Assembly (NCBI GenBank): GCA_036406595.1
Contig: DASXAR010000014.1
Span: 1 to 58,554 of the forward strand
Direction: 5' to 3'
Source: VRUE01 sp036406595
GTDB taxonomy: Bacteria > Actinomycetota > Thermoleophilia > Solirubrobacterales > 70-9
DNA length: 58,554 nucleotides
Under the pieces are notes generated by a model, which searched no databases, had not been told where the DNA came from, and saw nothing but the letters and a program-made list of their open reading frames with translations. Both the position numbers and the translations under genes were made by a program. Of this stretch, positions 9,911 through 17,046 are shown piece by piece; position 1 is the stretch's first letter; every line of letters begins with the position of its first letter.

Positions 9911-11221
9911 CTACCGCGTCCGGGGGCGGCTTCCCAGCAGGCCGGCCAGATTCGCCTCGAAGCCGGGGTAGCTGACCGCCGCCGCCTCCATGCCGGCCAC
10001 CTCGATCCCCTCGCGGGAGGCGAGGCCGGCGACCGCCGCCAGCATGGCGATGCGGTGGTCGCCATGCGAGTCGACTCGCCCGCCTCGCAGGCCTCCCGTC
10101 CCCTCGATCTTCATCCCGTCCTCCCCCGGCTCGACCCGCCCGCCGAGCGCCGCGAGGGCCTCGCTGACCGTTGCGACGCGGTCGCTCTCCTTGCGGCGCA
10201 GCTCGCCGGCGTCGCGGATCGTCGTCGTCCCCTCGGCAAAGCAGGCGACCAGCGCCACCAGCGGCAGCTCGTCGATCGCCAGCGGCACCTCGGCGCCGCC
10301 CACCTCGGTGCCACGCAGTCGGGAGGGGCGGACCCCGAGCTCGCCGATCGGCTCGCCGCCGGGCTCGCCGGTCACCTCCGCCTCGAGCTCGGCGCCCATC
10401 CGACGAAGGACCGCGAGCAGGCCGGTCCTGGTCGGGTTGAGGCCGACTCCGCTCAGGGTCAGCTCGCTGCCCGGGACCAGCAGGGCGGCGGCGACCAGGA
10501 ACGCCGCCGAGGAGAAGTCGGCCGGCACGACGATCTCTCCGGGCTCGAGCCGCTCCGCCCTGCGCACCGCCACCCATCCATCGCCACGCTCGATCGGGGC
10601 GCCCGCCGCCGCGAGCATGCGCTCGGTGTGGTCCCGGCTCGGCATCGGCTCGATCACGCGTGTCTCGCCGTCGGCCCTCAGGCCGGCGAACAGCAGACAT
10701 GACTTCACCTGAGCGCTGGCGACGGGCAGCTCGTACGTCAAACCCGTCAGCGGCGCGCCCTCGACCCGCAGCGGCGGCAGGCGCCCGTCGCGGCACTCCA
10801 GCCGGGCCCCCATCCGCTCGAGCGGCGCGACGATCCGGTCGACCGGCCGGCGGCGAATCGACTCGTCGCCGTCGAGGGTCCAGTGGCCCGTCTCCTGCCC
10901 GGAGAGCCAGCCCGGCAACATGCGCAGCAGGGTCCCTGCGTTGCCGACGTCGATCTCCGCAGGCGCCGGGCCGCCCAGCCCGACGCCGCGGATCGCCAGC
11001 GGATCCGGCAGCGGCCCGCCGTCGAGGCCCTCGACGGCGGCGCCCAGCGCGGCCACCGCCCGCAGCGTCGAGCGGGTGTCGGCGGAGTCGAGGTAGCCGT
11101 CGATCCGCGTCTCTCCAACCGCCATCGCGGCGAGCATCGCAGCCCGGTGCGAGACCGACTTGTCGGGAGGCGGCCGAAGCCTGCCGCGCAGCGGCCCGGC
11201 GGGGTCGAAGCGGGTTCTCAT
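9911..11221 (-). CDS. aroA: 3-phosphoshikimate 1-carboxyvinyltransferase (EPSP synthase)
   Basis: 436 aa. Sixth step of the shikimate pathway: transfers enolpyruvyl from PEP to shikimate-3-phosphate. Family blocks visible are PPDKSVSHRAAMLAAMA, NAGTLLRMLPGWL (equivalent of the LGNAGTxxRPL PEP site), PVASAQVKSCLLFAGL, the catalytic Asp in IDELPLVALVACFAEG, and RRKESDRV. The PEP loop here reads GNAGTLLRML; whether this changes inhibitor sensitivity cannot be judged. Six bp downstream of tyrA, part of the aromatic block. Confidence 0.96.
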   Translation of the reverse strand: MRTRFDPAGPLRGRLRPPPDKSVSHRAAMLAAMAVGETRIDGYLDSADTRSTLRAVAALGAAVEGLDGGPLPDPLAIRGVGLGGPAPAEIDVGNAGTLLRMLPGWLSGQETGHWTLDGDESIRRRPVDRIVAPLERMGARLECRDGRLPPLRVEGAPLTGLTYELPVASAQVKSCLLFAGLRADGETRVIEPMPSRDHTERMLAAAGAPIERGDGWVAVRRAERLEPGEIVVPADFSSAAFLVAAALLVPGSELTLSGVGLNPTRTGLLAVLRRMGAELEAEVTGEPGGEPIGELGVRPSRLRGTEVGGAEVPLAIDELPLVALVACFAEGTTTIRDAGELRRKESDRVATVSEALAALGGRVEPGEDGMKIEGTGGLRGGRVDSHGDHRIAMLAAVAGLASREGIEVAGMEAAAVSYPGFEANLAGLLGSRPRTR

Positions 11222-11227
11222 GAGGGG

Positions 11228-12313
11228 TCAGTCCTCCGCCTGGACGATCGAGGCGCTGTGGCCGAGCTCGCGGACCAGCGCGAGCGCTCGCTGCGCCTGC
11301 TCGGGCCCGGCGACCCAGAGCGAGATCGCGCCGCTCCGCATGTCCGCGGCCGGGTAGAGGGCCATGTCCTCGATGTTGACCCCGGCCTCTCCCAGCGCCA
11401 GCGCCAGCTCCGCAACCGTTCCCGGCCGGTTGGCGACCGCGACGCGAAGCTCCTGCAGGGGGCCGGCGGCCAGGTCCGACTCGAGCAGGCGGCGCCGGTC
11501 GGCGCCGGCCGCGGCTTGCCAGGCCGCGACGCTCTCCCGGTCGCCACCGCGGATCAGCTCCGCCGCCTCCCGCAGCCGGGCGGATGCGTCGTCGATCGCG
11601 GCCGCGACGGCCTCACTGTTGCTCGAGAAGATGTCGGCCCAGATCGCGGGGTTGGATCCGGCGACCCGGGTCGAGTCGCGGAAGCTCGGGCCGGCCTGCG
11701 GCATCCGCTCCGAGTCGCCGCTCAGCTCCGCCGCCGCCTGGCCCACGAGGACGTTGGCGAGCACGTGCGGCAGGTGGCTGACCGAGGCCATCAGGCGGTC
11801 GTGGGCCGCCGCGTCGATCGCCTCGGGCCTGGCGCCCATCGAGGCGATCGCCCTCTGCAGGCGGTCGTAGTGGATGCCGCCGGTGCGGTCGGTCGGCGTC
11901 AGGTACCAGCGCGCGCCCTCGAAGAGGTCGGCGCGCGCGTTCTCCACTCCGGCGGACTCGGCACCGGCCAACGGGTGGCCGCCGACGAAACGCTCGTCCT
12001 CGCCGAGCGCGGCGACGATCTCCTGCTTGGTCGAGCCGGCGTCGGTGACCACCGTCTCGGGCCCGCTCGCCTCGAGCGCCTCGCGGGCGAGCTGCGGCAG
12101 CACCCCCACCGGCGCCGCGCAGAACACCGCGTCGGCCTCGGCGCATGCCTCGGCGACCGAGCCCGCGGCGCGGTCGATCGCCCCAAGCGAGACGGCACGC
12201 TCCAGTGTCTCCCGGCTCCGGCTCCAGCCGACCACCTCGCAGTCGAGCTTCTCCCTCGAGGCGAGGCCGATCGAGCCGCCGATCAGGCCGACTCCGAGCA
12301 CCGCCGCTCTCAT
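11228..12313 (-). CDS. tyrA: Prephenate dehydrogenase with C-terminal ACT domain
   Basis: 361 aa. NAD(P)-dependent dehydrogenase of the tyrosine branch. GxGLIGGSIG nucleotide motif at the N-terminus, then the prephenate dehydrogenase core (VTDAGSTKQEIV, FVGGHPLAGAESAGVENA, and HDRLMASVSHLPHVLAN, whose His are catalytic in the family). The last ~75 residues form an ACT domain (LRVAVANRPGTVAELALALGEAGVNIEDM), implying allosteric control, probably by tyrosine. The ATG overlaps the TGA of a 30-codon ORF that fills the gap to aroF. Confidence 0.95.
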   Translation of the reverse strand: MRAAVLGVGLIGGSIGLASREKLDCEVVGWSRSRETLERAVSLGAIDRAAGSVAEACAEADAVFCAAPVGVLPQLAREALEASGPETVVTDAGSTKQEIVAALGEDERFVGGHPLAGAESAGVENARADLFEGARWYLTPTDRTGGIHYDRLQRAIASMGARPEAIDAAAHDRLMASVSHLPHVLANVLVGQAAAELSGDSERMPQAGPSFRDSTRVAGSNPAIWADIFSSNSEAVAAAIDDASARLREAAELIRGGDRESVAAWQAAAGADRRRLLESDLAAGPLQELRVAVANRPGTVAELALALGEAGVNIEDMALYPAADMRSGAISLWVAGPEQAQRALALVRELGHSASIVQAED

Positions 12314-12402
12314 GGCGCGGCTTCGCGAGTCATCGCAAAGGTGTCGCGCTTCGCTCGCTGCGCGAAGAGGCAGAGATGGACGCTTGCTCGCTCCGCGCTC
12401 AT
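12310..12402 (-). CDS. 30-codon bridging ORF between aroF and tyrA (doubtful gene)
   Basis: Encodes MSAERASVHLCLFAQR followed by 14 further residues. Its ATG overlaps the aroF stop (ATGA) and its TGA overlaps the tyrA ATG (ATGA), so it exactly fills the 85-bp gap. The first third is the dispersed junction repeat. It may be a coupling ORF that keeps ribosomes on the message between aroF and tyrA, or chance reading of a repeat. No functional motif. Confidence 0.35.
   Translation of the reverse strand: MSAERASVHLCLFAQRAKRDTFAMTREAAP
12381..12402 (-). repeat. Dispersed 22-bp junction repeat, copy at aroF 3' end
   Basis: Matches the copy at 31128-31149 at 21 of 22 positions; the minus strand begins ATGAGCGCGGAG. 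It includes the aroF stop codon. Confidence 0.6.
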
Positions 12403-13481
12403 CGGCCGCGCCGCTTGCGCACCGCGGCGGCGAGCCGCTCGAGCACGGAGACAGTGTCGTCCCAGGCGATGCAGGGGTCTGTGATCGACTGCCCGTAGGC
12501 GAGCGAGTCGCCGTCGTCCAGGTCCTGCCGGCCCTCGAGGAGGAAGGACTCGAGCATCACTCCGACGATCGCCTCGTTGCCGTCGCCGATCTGGTCGGCG
12601 ATCTGCTCCGCCGCGGCGATCTGGCGAGCCGGCACCTTGGCGCTGTTGTCGTGGGAGGCGTCGATCACGAGGCGCTCCGGGAGCCCGGAAGCGCGCAGCA
12701 TCTCGAGGACGGTTTCGATGTCGCGGGCCCCGTAGTTGGGGGCGCCCCTGCCGCCGCGCAGGATCACGTGCCCATCCGGGTTGCCCGAGGTATGGAGGAT
12801 CGCGGGGCGGCCCGAGTCGTCGATGCCGGCGAAGGCGTGCGGGGTCGCCGCCGCTCGAACCGCGTCGACCGCGACCTGCACGTTCCCGTCGGTCCGATTC
12901 TTGAAGCCGATCGGCATCGAGAGGCCGGATCCGAGCTGGCGGTGGATCTGGCTCTCGGTGGTGCGCGCCCCGATCGCGCCCCAGGCGACCGTGTCGGAGA
13001 TGTACTGCGGCGTGATCGGGTCGAGGAACTCGCAGCCGATCGGCAGGCCGAGGTCGAGCACCTGGAGGAGCAGCGTGCGGGCGATCCGCAGCCCCGCGTT
13101 GACGTCGAAGGAGCCGTCCAGATACGGGTCGTTGATCAGCCCCTTCCATCCGGTCGTCGTCCGCGGCTTCTCGAAGTAGACGCGCATCGCGATCAGCAGG
13201 TCGGCGTCATTCGCGGCCGCGGCGTCGGCCAGCCGTCCGCCGTAGTCGAGCGCCGCCTCGACGTCGTGGACGCTGCATGGCCCGACCACGACCAGCAGCC
13301 GGTCGTCCTCTCGCGTCAGGATCCTCTCGACGTCTCCGCGACCCCGCACGACCGCCTTCTCGCGGCTCTGGCCGAGCGGCAGGTCGTCGAGCAGCGCGGA
13401 CGGCGAGACCAGCTCGACGATGCGCTGAATGCGCTGATCGCGAACCCGGTCGCGGGTCTCGCCCTGCATTCCGATGATCAT
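12399..13481 (-). CDS. aroF: 3-deoxy-7-phosphoheptulonate (DAHP) synthase, class I AroG/AroF type
   Basis: First committed step of aromatic biosynthesis: PEP + erythrose-4-phosphate. 360 aa from the ATG at 13481. Class I motifs present: VVGPCSVHD, MRVYFEKPRTTTGWKGLINDP, GCEFLDPITPQYISD, WGAIGARTTESQ, GFKNRTDG, and the metal-binding His/Glu in IDASHDNSAK and GVMLESFL. Most actinobacteria use class II (plant-like) DAHP synthase, so the E. coli-like class I form is notable. Upstream in-frame ATGs at 13523 and 13505 exist; 13481 is preferred for its AGAAAGGCGG ribosome site. A leader ORF and several hairpins precede it (separate entries). Confidence 0.95.
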   Translation of the reverse strand: MIIGMQGETRDRVRDQRIQRIVELVSPSALLDDLPLGQSREKAVVRGRGDVERILTREDDRLLVVVGPCSVHDVEAALDYGGRLADAAAANDADLLIAMRVYFEKPRTTTGWKGLINDPYLDGSFDVNAGLRIARTLLLQVLDLGLPIGCEFLDPITPQYISDTVAWGAIGARTTESQIHRQLGSGLSMPIGFKNRTDGNVQVAVDAVRAAATPHAFAGIDDSGRPAILHTSGNPDGHVILRGGRGAPNYGARDIETVLEMLRASGLPERLVIDASHDNSAKVPARQIAAAEQIADQIGDGNEAIVGVMLESFLLEGRQDLDDGDSLAYGQSITDPCIAWDDTVSVLERLAAAVRKRRGR

Positions 13482-13633
13482 TTTTCCGCCGCCTTTCTCC
13501 ACCATGTGGACCTTACTTTCCATGCGTGCCCACACGTGCGCGGGCACATGCGTCGCGGGACACGCGACCCGTTGGGACCGGCGCCCGGCCGAACGCTCTA
13601 TGTGCGCGGCGCGAACGCCGCCGGGCCGGACGC
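13482..13633 (-). promoter_or_regulatory. Structured leader region between the aromatic leader ORF and aroF
   Basis: This 152-nt segment is rich in hairpins. On the minus strand: a 6-bp GC stem closed by TTCG (13606-13621); an alternative long-range pairing of 13622-13629 with about 13577-13590, which cannot form together with the first; a GTGCCC/GGGCAC stem (13526-13547); and a TCCAC-ATG-GTGGA hairpin (13498-13510) immediately upstream of the aroF ribosome site. No U-run follows any stem. If it is an attenuator, it more likely acts on translation start or through Rho than as an intrinsic terminator. Confidence 0.5.
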
Positions 13634-13729
13634 CTAGATAAATCGCCAGTAATAGAAGAGGCCGGCAGGGGCCATCGCGGGCGCGGCGCTGGCGCCGGTG
13701 CTCGATGCGATCTGGCCCGAATGCCTCAT
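13634..13729 (-). CDS. Candidate aromatic leader peptide (attenuation ORF) of aroF
   Basis: 31 codons, from ATG at 13729 to TAG at 13634. AAAGG lies 8 nt before the ATG. The peptide ends FYYWRFI, so five of the six codons TTC TAT TAC TGG CGA TTT encode aromatic amino acids, covering all three end products of the pathway. It is placed 152 nt upstream of the DAHP synthase start, in a region with mutually exclusive stems. This is the layout of a ribosome-stalling attenuator (as in trp, phe and his leaders). The pathway logic is established knowledge; operation here is inference. It lies in the gap after hisC and is not part of hisC. Confidence 0.75.
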   Translation of the reverse strand: MRHSGQIASSTGASAAPAMAPAGLFYYWRFI

Positions 13730-13760
13730 TTCCTCGACCTTTGTAGCACCTGCGGGGCGC

Positions 13761-14855
13761 TTAGTCGAGCAGCTCGGCGATCGCGGCAAGGAATCGGTCG
13801 TCCTCCTCGGGGCGGCCATAGCTGACCCGGATGTGGCCGGGCCCGCCCAGAGCCGCGCCCGGTCGCACCGCGATCGAGTTCTCGGCGAGGCCGGCGACGA
13901 TCTCGGCCTCATCGGCGCCCCCGAGGTCGATCCAGGAGAAGTTGGTCTGGGTCTCCGCGGTCTCGAGGCCGATCTCGTGGAGGCCCGCCTCGACCCGAAC
14001 CCTCTCCACCAGGGTGCGCTCGACCCGCCGCTCGACGTCGTCCTGGTGGCGGATCGCCTCGACCGCGGCAGCCTGGGCGAGCGCGTTGACGCTGAACGGC
14101 TGCCGCACCGCGTCGATCGCCGCACGGAACTTCGCCGAGCCGATCGCGAAGCCGACCCGCACACCGGCGAGACCGTAGACCTTGCTGAAGGTGCGGAGGA
14201 TGACCAGATTCGGGAAATCCGCGAGGAGGTCGAGCGTCGCATCCGGGTCGTCGTTCGTCTGGAACTCGACGTAGGCCTCGTCGAGGACGATCGTGACGTG
14301 GTCTGGAATTCCCTCGCAGAACTCGCCGATCTCGGCAGCGGGCAGGTGTGTCCCGGTCGGGTTGTTCGGGTTGCAGACGAGGACGATCTGCGTGGCGGCG
14401 GTCACCTCGGTCCTCATCGCATCGAGGTCGTGGACGTCGCCCTCGGCGAGCGCCACGCGGATCTCGCGAGCGCCGGTCAGCGCGGGCAGGTACGGGTACA
14501 TCGAGAACGAGGGCCAGGCATAGACGATCTCGGCGCCGGGCTCGCAGAGCGCCTCCGCCGCCGCCAGCAGGATCTCGCACGACCCGTTGCCGAGCGCGAT
14601 CCGGCCCGGCTCCGTCTCGTAGCGCTCGGCGATGCGCCGCCGCAGGAGCGTCGCATCGGGGTCGGGATAGCGATGCATCGCGGTTGCGGCGGCGCGGATC
14701 GCCTCGACGACCTCGGGGTGCGGCTCGAAGGGCGACTCGTTCGAGGCGAGCTGCGCGATGTCCCCGGCGACGATCGCCTCGGGTGCCTGGCCGGTCGGAA
14801 CGCCGGCGGTGTAGCCGGGGATGCGGGCGAGCTTCTCGGAGAAGGTGACGGTCAT
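13761..14855 (-). CDS. hisC: Histidinol-phosphate / aromatic aminotransferase
   Basis: 364 aa, PLP-dependent class I/II aminotransferase. Visible: LASNESPFEPHPEV, RYPDPDATLLRRRIA, GNGSCEILLAA, CNPNNPTGTHLP, DEAYVEFQ, and the PLP-lysine motif TFSKVYGLAGVRVGF. These are HisC-family signatures. Because it stands between aroH and the aroF leader, with no other his gene nearby, its main in vivo role may be aromatic (phenylpyruvate or prephenate) amination; HisC paralogues doing this are known in actinobacteria. Sequence alone does not separate the two. Confidence 0.9.
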   Translation of the reverse strand: MTVTFSEKLARIPGYTAGVPTGQAPEAIVAGDIAQLASNESPFEPHPEVVEAIRAAATAMHRYPDPDATLLRRRIAERYETEPGRIALGNGSCEILLAAAEALCEPGAEIVYAWPSFSMYPYLPALTGAREIRVALAEGDVHDLDAMRTEVTAATQIVLVCNPNNPTGTHLPAAEIGEFCEGIPDHVTIVLDEAYVEFQTNDDPDATLDLLADFPNLVILRTFSKVYGLAGVRVGFAIGSAKFRAAIDAVRQPFSVNALAQAAAVEAIRHQDDVERRVERTLVERVRVEAGLHEIGLETAETQTNFSWIDLGGADEAEIVAGLAENSIAVRPGAALGGPGHIRVSYGRPEEDDRFLAAIAELLD

Positions 14856-14891
14856 GCGGTCATTCTGGCCGACGCGGGCTCCGCGGGTCGG

Positions 14892-15275
14892 CTACTGGGC
14901 GGCGTGCAGGTCGGAGCGCAGCTGCCTGGTCTCGCCGAGGTAGGTGTGCGCGGGCTCGTGGAGCGGCGGCGCGTAGTAGTGGACCATGGCGCGGATCACC
15001 CGTGGCATCGAGCCGGGCACGGGGATCTCCCGGCAGCAGAGAAGCGGCACCGCGGCCAGCCCGATCTCCCGCGCGGCCACCGCGGGGAACTCGGCGTCGA
15101 GGTCCTCGGTCGTCGTGAACACGCAGCTCACCATCGCCTCGGGCGGCAGCCCGTTCCGCTCCATCAGCTCGCGCATCAGCTCCGACGTCGCGGCGAGGAT
15201 CGCCCCCGCGTCGTTTGCCTCCGCCTGCACGGCGCCGCGCACCGCGAAGAGCCGCTGCTCGCCCTCTGCGCCCAT
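14892..15275 (-). CDS. aroH: Chorismate mutase, AroH type
   Basis: 127 aa, the length of the trimeric Bacillus-type enzyme converting chorismate to prephenate. Visible AroH features: RLFAVRGAVQAEANDAGAI (Arg of the active site), SCVFTTTEDLDAEFPAVAARE, VPLLCCREIPVPGSMPRVIR and the C-terminal AHTYLGETRQLR. First gene of the aromatic block, 36 bp upstream of hisC. Divergent from yjbQ across a large palindrome. Confidence 0.95.
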   Translation of the reverse strand: MGAEGEQRLFAVRGAVQAEANDAGAILAATSELMRELMERNGLPPEAMVSCVFTTTEDLDAEFPAVAAREIGLAAVPLLCCREIPVPGSMPRVIRAMVHYYAPPLHEPAHTYLGETRQLRSDLHAAQ

Positions 15276-15298
15276 CGGCGCGCATCATCCCAGAGCCA

Positions 15299-15344
15299 CG
15301 TGCCGGTGGTTTGCCACCCATAGGGGCGGCTAACCACCGGCACG
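15299..15344. repeat. 46-nt inverted repeat between aroH and yjbQ
   Basis: Perfect 13-bp arms (15299-15311 and 15332-15344, CGTGCCGGTGGTT and its complement) enclose a 20-nt middle. The middle can pair further (GCC/GGC and CCC/GGG) around an ATAG loop, so 19 of 21 possible positions pair. It sits in the 87-bp divergent intergenic region and covers the presumed -35 region of yjbQ. It could be an operator for a dimeric regulator or a 5' hairpin of the aroH message. Confidence 0.7.
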
Positions 15345-15350
15345 TCGAAG

Positions 15351-15356
15351 TACGCT
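15351..15356 (+). promoter_or_regulatory. Putative -10 of leaderless yjbQ promoter
   Basis: TACGCT ends 6 nt before the yjbQ GTG at 15363; the right arm of the 46-nt palindrome ends 6 nt upstream of it. Confidence 0.5.
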
Positions 15357-15362
15357 GGCGAG

Positions 15363-15779
15363 GTGAGCGTTCGCACGACCGAGGTGAGCCTCTCCACGAA
15401 GGGCGACGGAGACGTCGTCGACATCACCGCGCAGGCGCAGATGGCCGTGGACGGCTCGGGCGTCGCCGAGGGGCAGGCGCTCGCCTTCGTGCGCGGATCG
15501 ACCGCGGCGGTGACGACGATGGAGTTCGAGCCGGGCGGGGTCCAGGACCTGCGGGAGATGCTCGAGCGGCTGATTCCGGCGGCGGGAGACTACGAGCACA
15601 ACCGGCTCAACCACGACACCAACTCGCACGCCCACCAGCGCGCGTCGGTGATCGGCCCCTCCCAGGCGGTCCCGGTGCTCGGCGGCCGCCTCGCGCTCGG
15701 AACCTGGCAGCAGTTGGTTCTGATCGACTTCGACGACCGCCCGCGCGAGCGGACGGTGGTCATCCAGGTGGCCGGCTGA
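15363..15779 (+). CDS. yjbQ: YjbQ/UPF0047 family protein (secondary thiamine-phosphate synthase-like)
   Basis: 138 aa, full length for UPF0047. Diagnostic segments: LAFVRGSTAAVTTMEFEPG, and the cluster YEHNRLNHDTNSHAHQRASVIGPSQAVPVLGGRLALGTWQQLVLIDFDDRPRERTV split over the C-terminal half. The His residues of this cluster bind metal in solved family members. Members can replace ThiE weakly, but the natural role is unsettled. GTG start 6 nt after a TANNNT box. Its 3' end overlaps the convergent rluB gene by 20 bp. Confidence 0.93.
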   Translation: MSVRTTEVSLSTKGDGDVVDITAQAQMAVDGSGVAEGQALAFVRGSTAAVTTMEFEPGGVQDLREMLERLIPAAGDYEHNRLNHDTNSHAHQRASVIGPSQAVPVLGGRLALGTWQQLVLIDFDDRPRERTVVIQVAG

Positions 15780-16467
15780 CGCCGGCCGAGCGCAGCTCCT
15801 CGATCTCCTTCGCGGAAAGCCGGCGGGCCTCTCCCTCACCCAGCTTGCCGAGCGAAACCGGGCCGAAGCGGATCCGGCGCAGCGATACGACCTCGTTGCC
15901 GACCGCCTCGGCCATGCGGCGGACCTGGCGGTTGCGGCCCTCGCGAAGGACGAGCTCCGCCTCACGCTCGCCGAGCCGCCGCACCTCGGCGGGGGCGGTC
16001 GGGCCATCCTCCAGAACGACCCCCGAGGCGAGTCGCCCCAGGTCCGCCTCCGAGGGAGGCCGGCGCAGCTCGACCCGGTAGGCCTTCGGGACCTCGTAGC
16101 GGGGATGGGTGAGGCGGTTGGCGAGCTCACCGTCGTTTGTCAGGAGCAGCAGCCCGGTCGAGTCGGCGTCGAGCCGCCCGACCGGGTAGAGCCGCGCCGC
16201 AGAGTCGACAAGGTCGACGACGGCGGGTCGGTCGCCCGGCTCGCGCGCCGTCGAGACCACTCCCGCGGGCTTGTTGACCGCCCAGACCTCCCGCGCCTCG
16301 GTAACGACGGGCGAGCCGTCGACGCGCACGTCGTCATCGGAGCCGACGTCGCGCGCCGGATCCCTGACCACCTCTCCACCCACCGCCACCCGCCCGGCCG
16401 CGATCAGCTTCTCGGCCCGGCGTCGCGAGGCGACTCCGCCGTGGGCGAGGAACTTCGCCAAGCGCAT
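15760..16467 (-). CDS. rluB: 23S rRNA pseudouridine synthase, RluB/RsuA family
   Basis: 235 aa. S4 RNA-binding domain at the N-terminus (MRLAKFLAHGGVASRRRAEKLI, then GRVAVGGEV). The catalytic domain has VGRLDADSTGLLLLTNDGELANRLTHPR, where the Asp of GRLD is the nucleophile, and the late block REGRNRQVRRMAEAVG. Last gene of scpA-scpB-rluB, an order conserved across many bacteria. Six bp downstream of scpB. Confidence 0.95.
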   Translation of the reverse strand: MRLAKFLAHGGVASRRRAEKLIAAGRVAVGGEVVRDPARDVGSDDDVRVDGSPVVTEAREVWAVNKPAGVVSTAREPGDRPAVVDLVDSAARLYPVGRLDADSTGLLLLTNDGELANRLTHPRYEVPKAYRVELRRPPSEADLGRLASGVVLEDGPTAPAEVRRLGEREAELVLREGRNRQVRRMAEAVGNEVVSLRRIRFGPVSLGKLGEGEARRLSAKEIEELRSAGVSRPPG

Positions 16468-16473
16468 CGGGCC

Positions 16474-17046
16474 CTACGGCTCGGCGCGCTGCTCGCCGGC
16501 CTTGATCAGCCGCTCGCGCAGCTCCCGCTCGTCCTCGGGGGTCGGGTCGAAGCGGGACGGATCGGGAAGCTGGTCGAGCCCGGAGAGGCCGAAGAGCCGC
16601 TCGAAGAGCTCGGTCGTCCTGAAGAGCGCAGCGCCGAACTGAGAGCGCCCGGACTCCTCGATCAGCCCGCGCTCTGACAGGGTCTGCACCGCCGACTCCG
16701 AGGAGACGCCGCGGATCCGGGCAACCTCGGGGCGGGAGACCGGCTGCAGGTAGGCGACGATCGCCAGGGTCTCGGCCTGAGCCTGGGTCAGGGGCGGCGT
16801 GCGAGGCTTCGCGAGCAGGCGCCTCGCGGCCTCCTCGCTGGCCGGGTCGCTGGCGAGCGTGAAGCCTCCCGAGACCTCGCGCAGGACGACGCCGCGACGA
16901 CCCTCGCCCAGGTCCTCGCGGAGGACCTCGATCGCCTCGGAGACCTGCCCCTCGGTCGCCTCGGTGGCCTCGGCGAGCTCGCCGGCGCTCACCGGCTGTG
17001 GGGAGAGGAACAACAGGGCCTCGACCGTGCGGGCCAGATCGCTCAT
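16474..17046 (-). CDS. scpB: Segregation and condensation protein B
   Basis: 190 aa. Winged-helix partner of ScpA in the SMC condensin complex. Family landmarks: TVEALLFLSPQPVS, a first winged helix (LAEATEATEGQVSEAIEVL), then LTQAQAETLAIVAYLQPVSRPEVARIRGVSSESAVQTLSERGLIEE and FRTTELFERLFGLSGLDQLP. Its ATG overlaps the scpA stop by 4 bp. Confidence 0.95.
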   Translation of the reverse strand: MSDLARTVEALLFLSPQPVSAGELAEATEATEGQVSEAIEVLREDLGEGRRGVVLREVSGGFTLASDPASEEAARRLLAKPRTPPLTQAQAETLAIVAYLQPVSRPEVARIRGVSSESAVQTLSERGLIEESGRSQFGAALFRTTELFERLFGLSGLDQLPDPSRFDPTPEDERELRERLIKAGEQRAEP

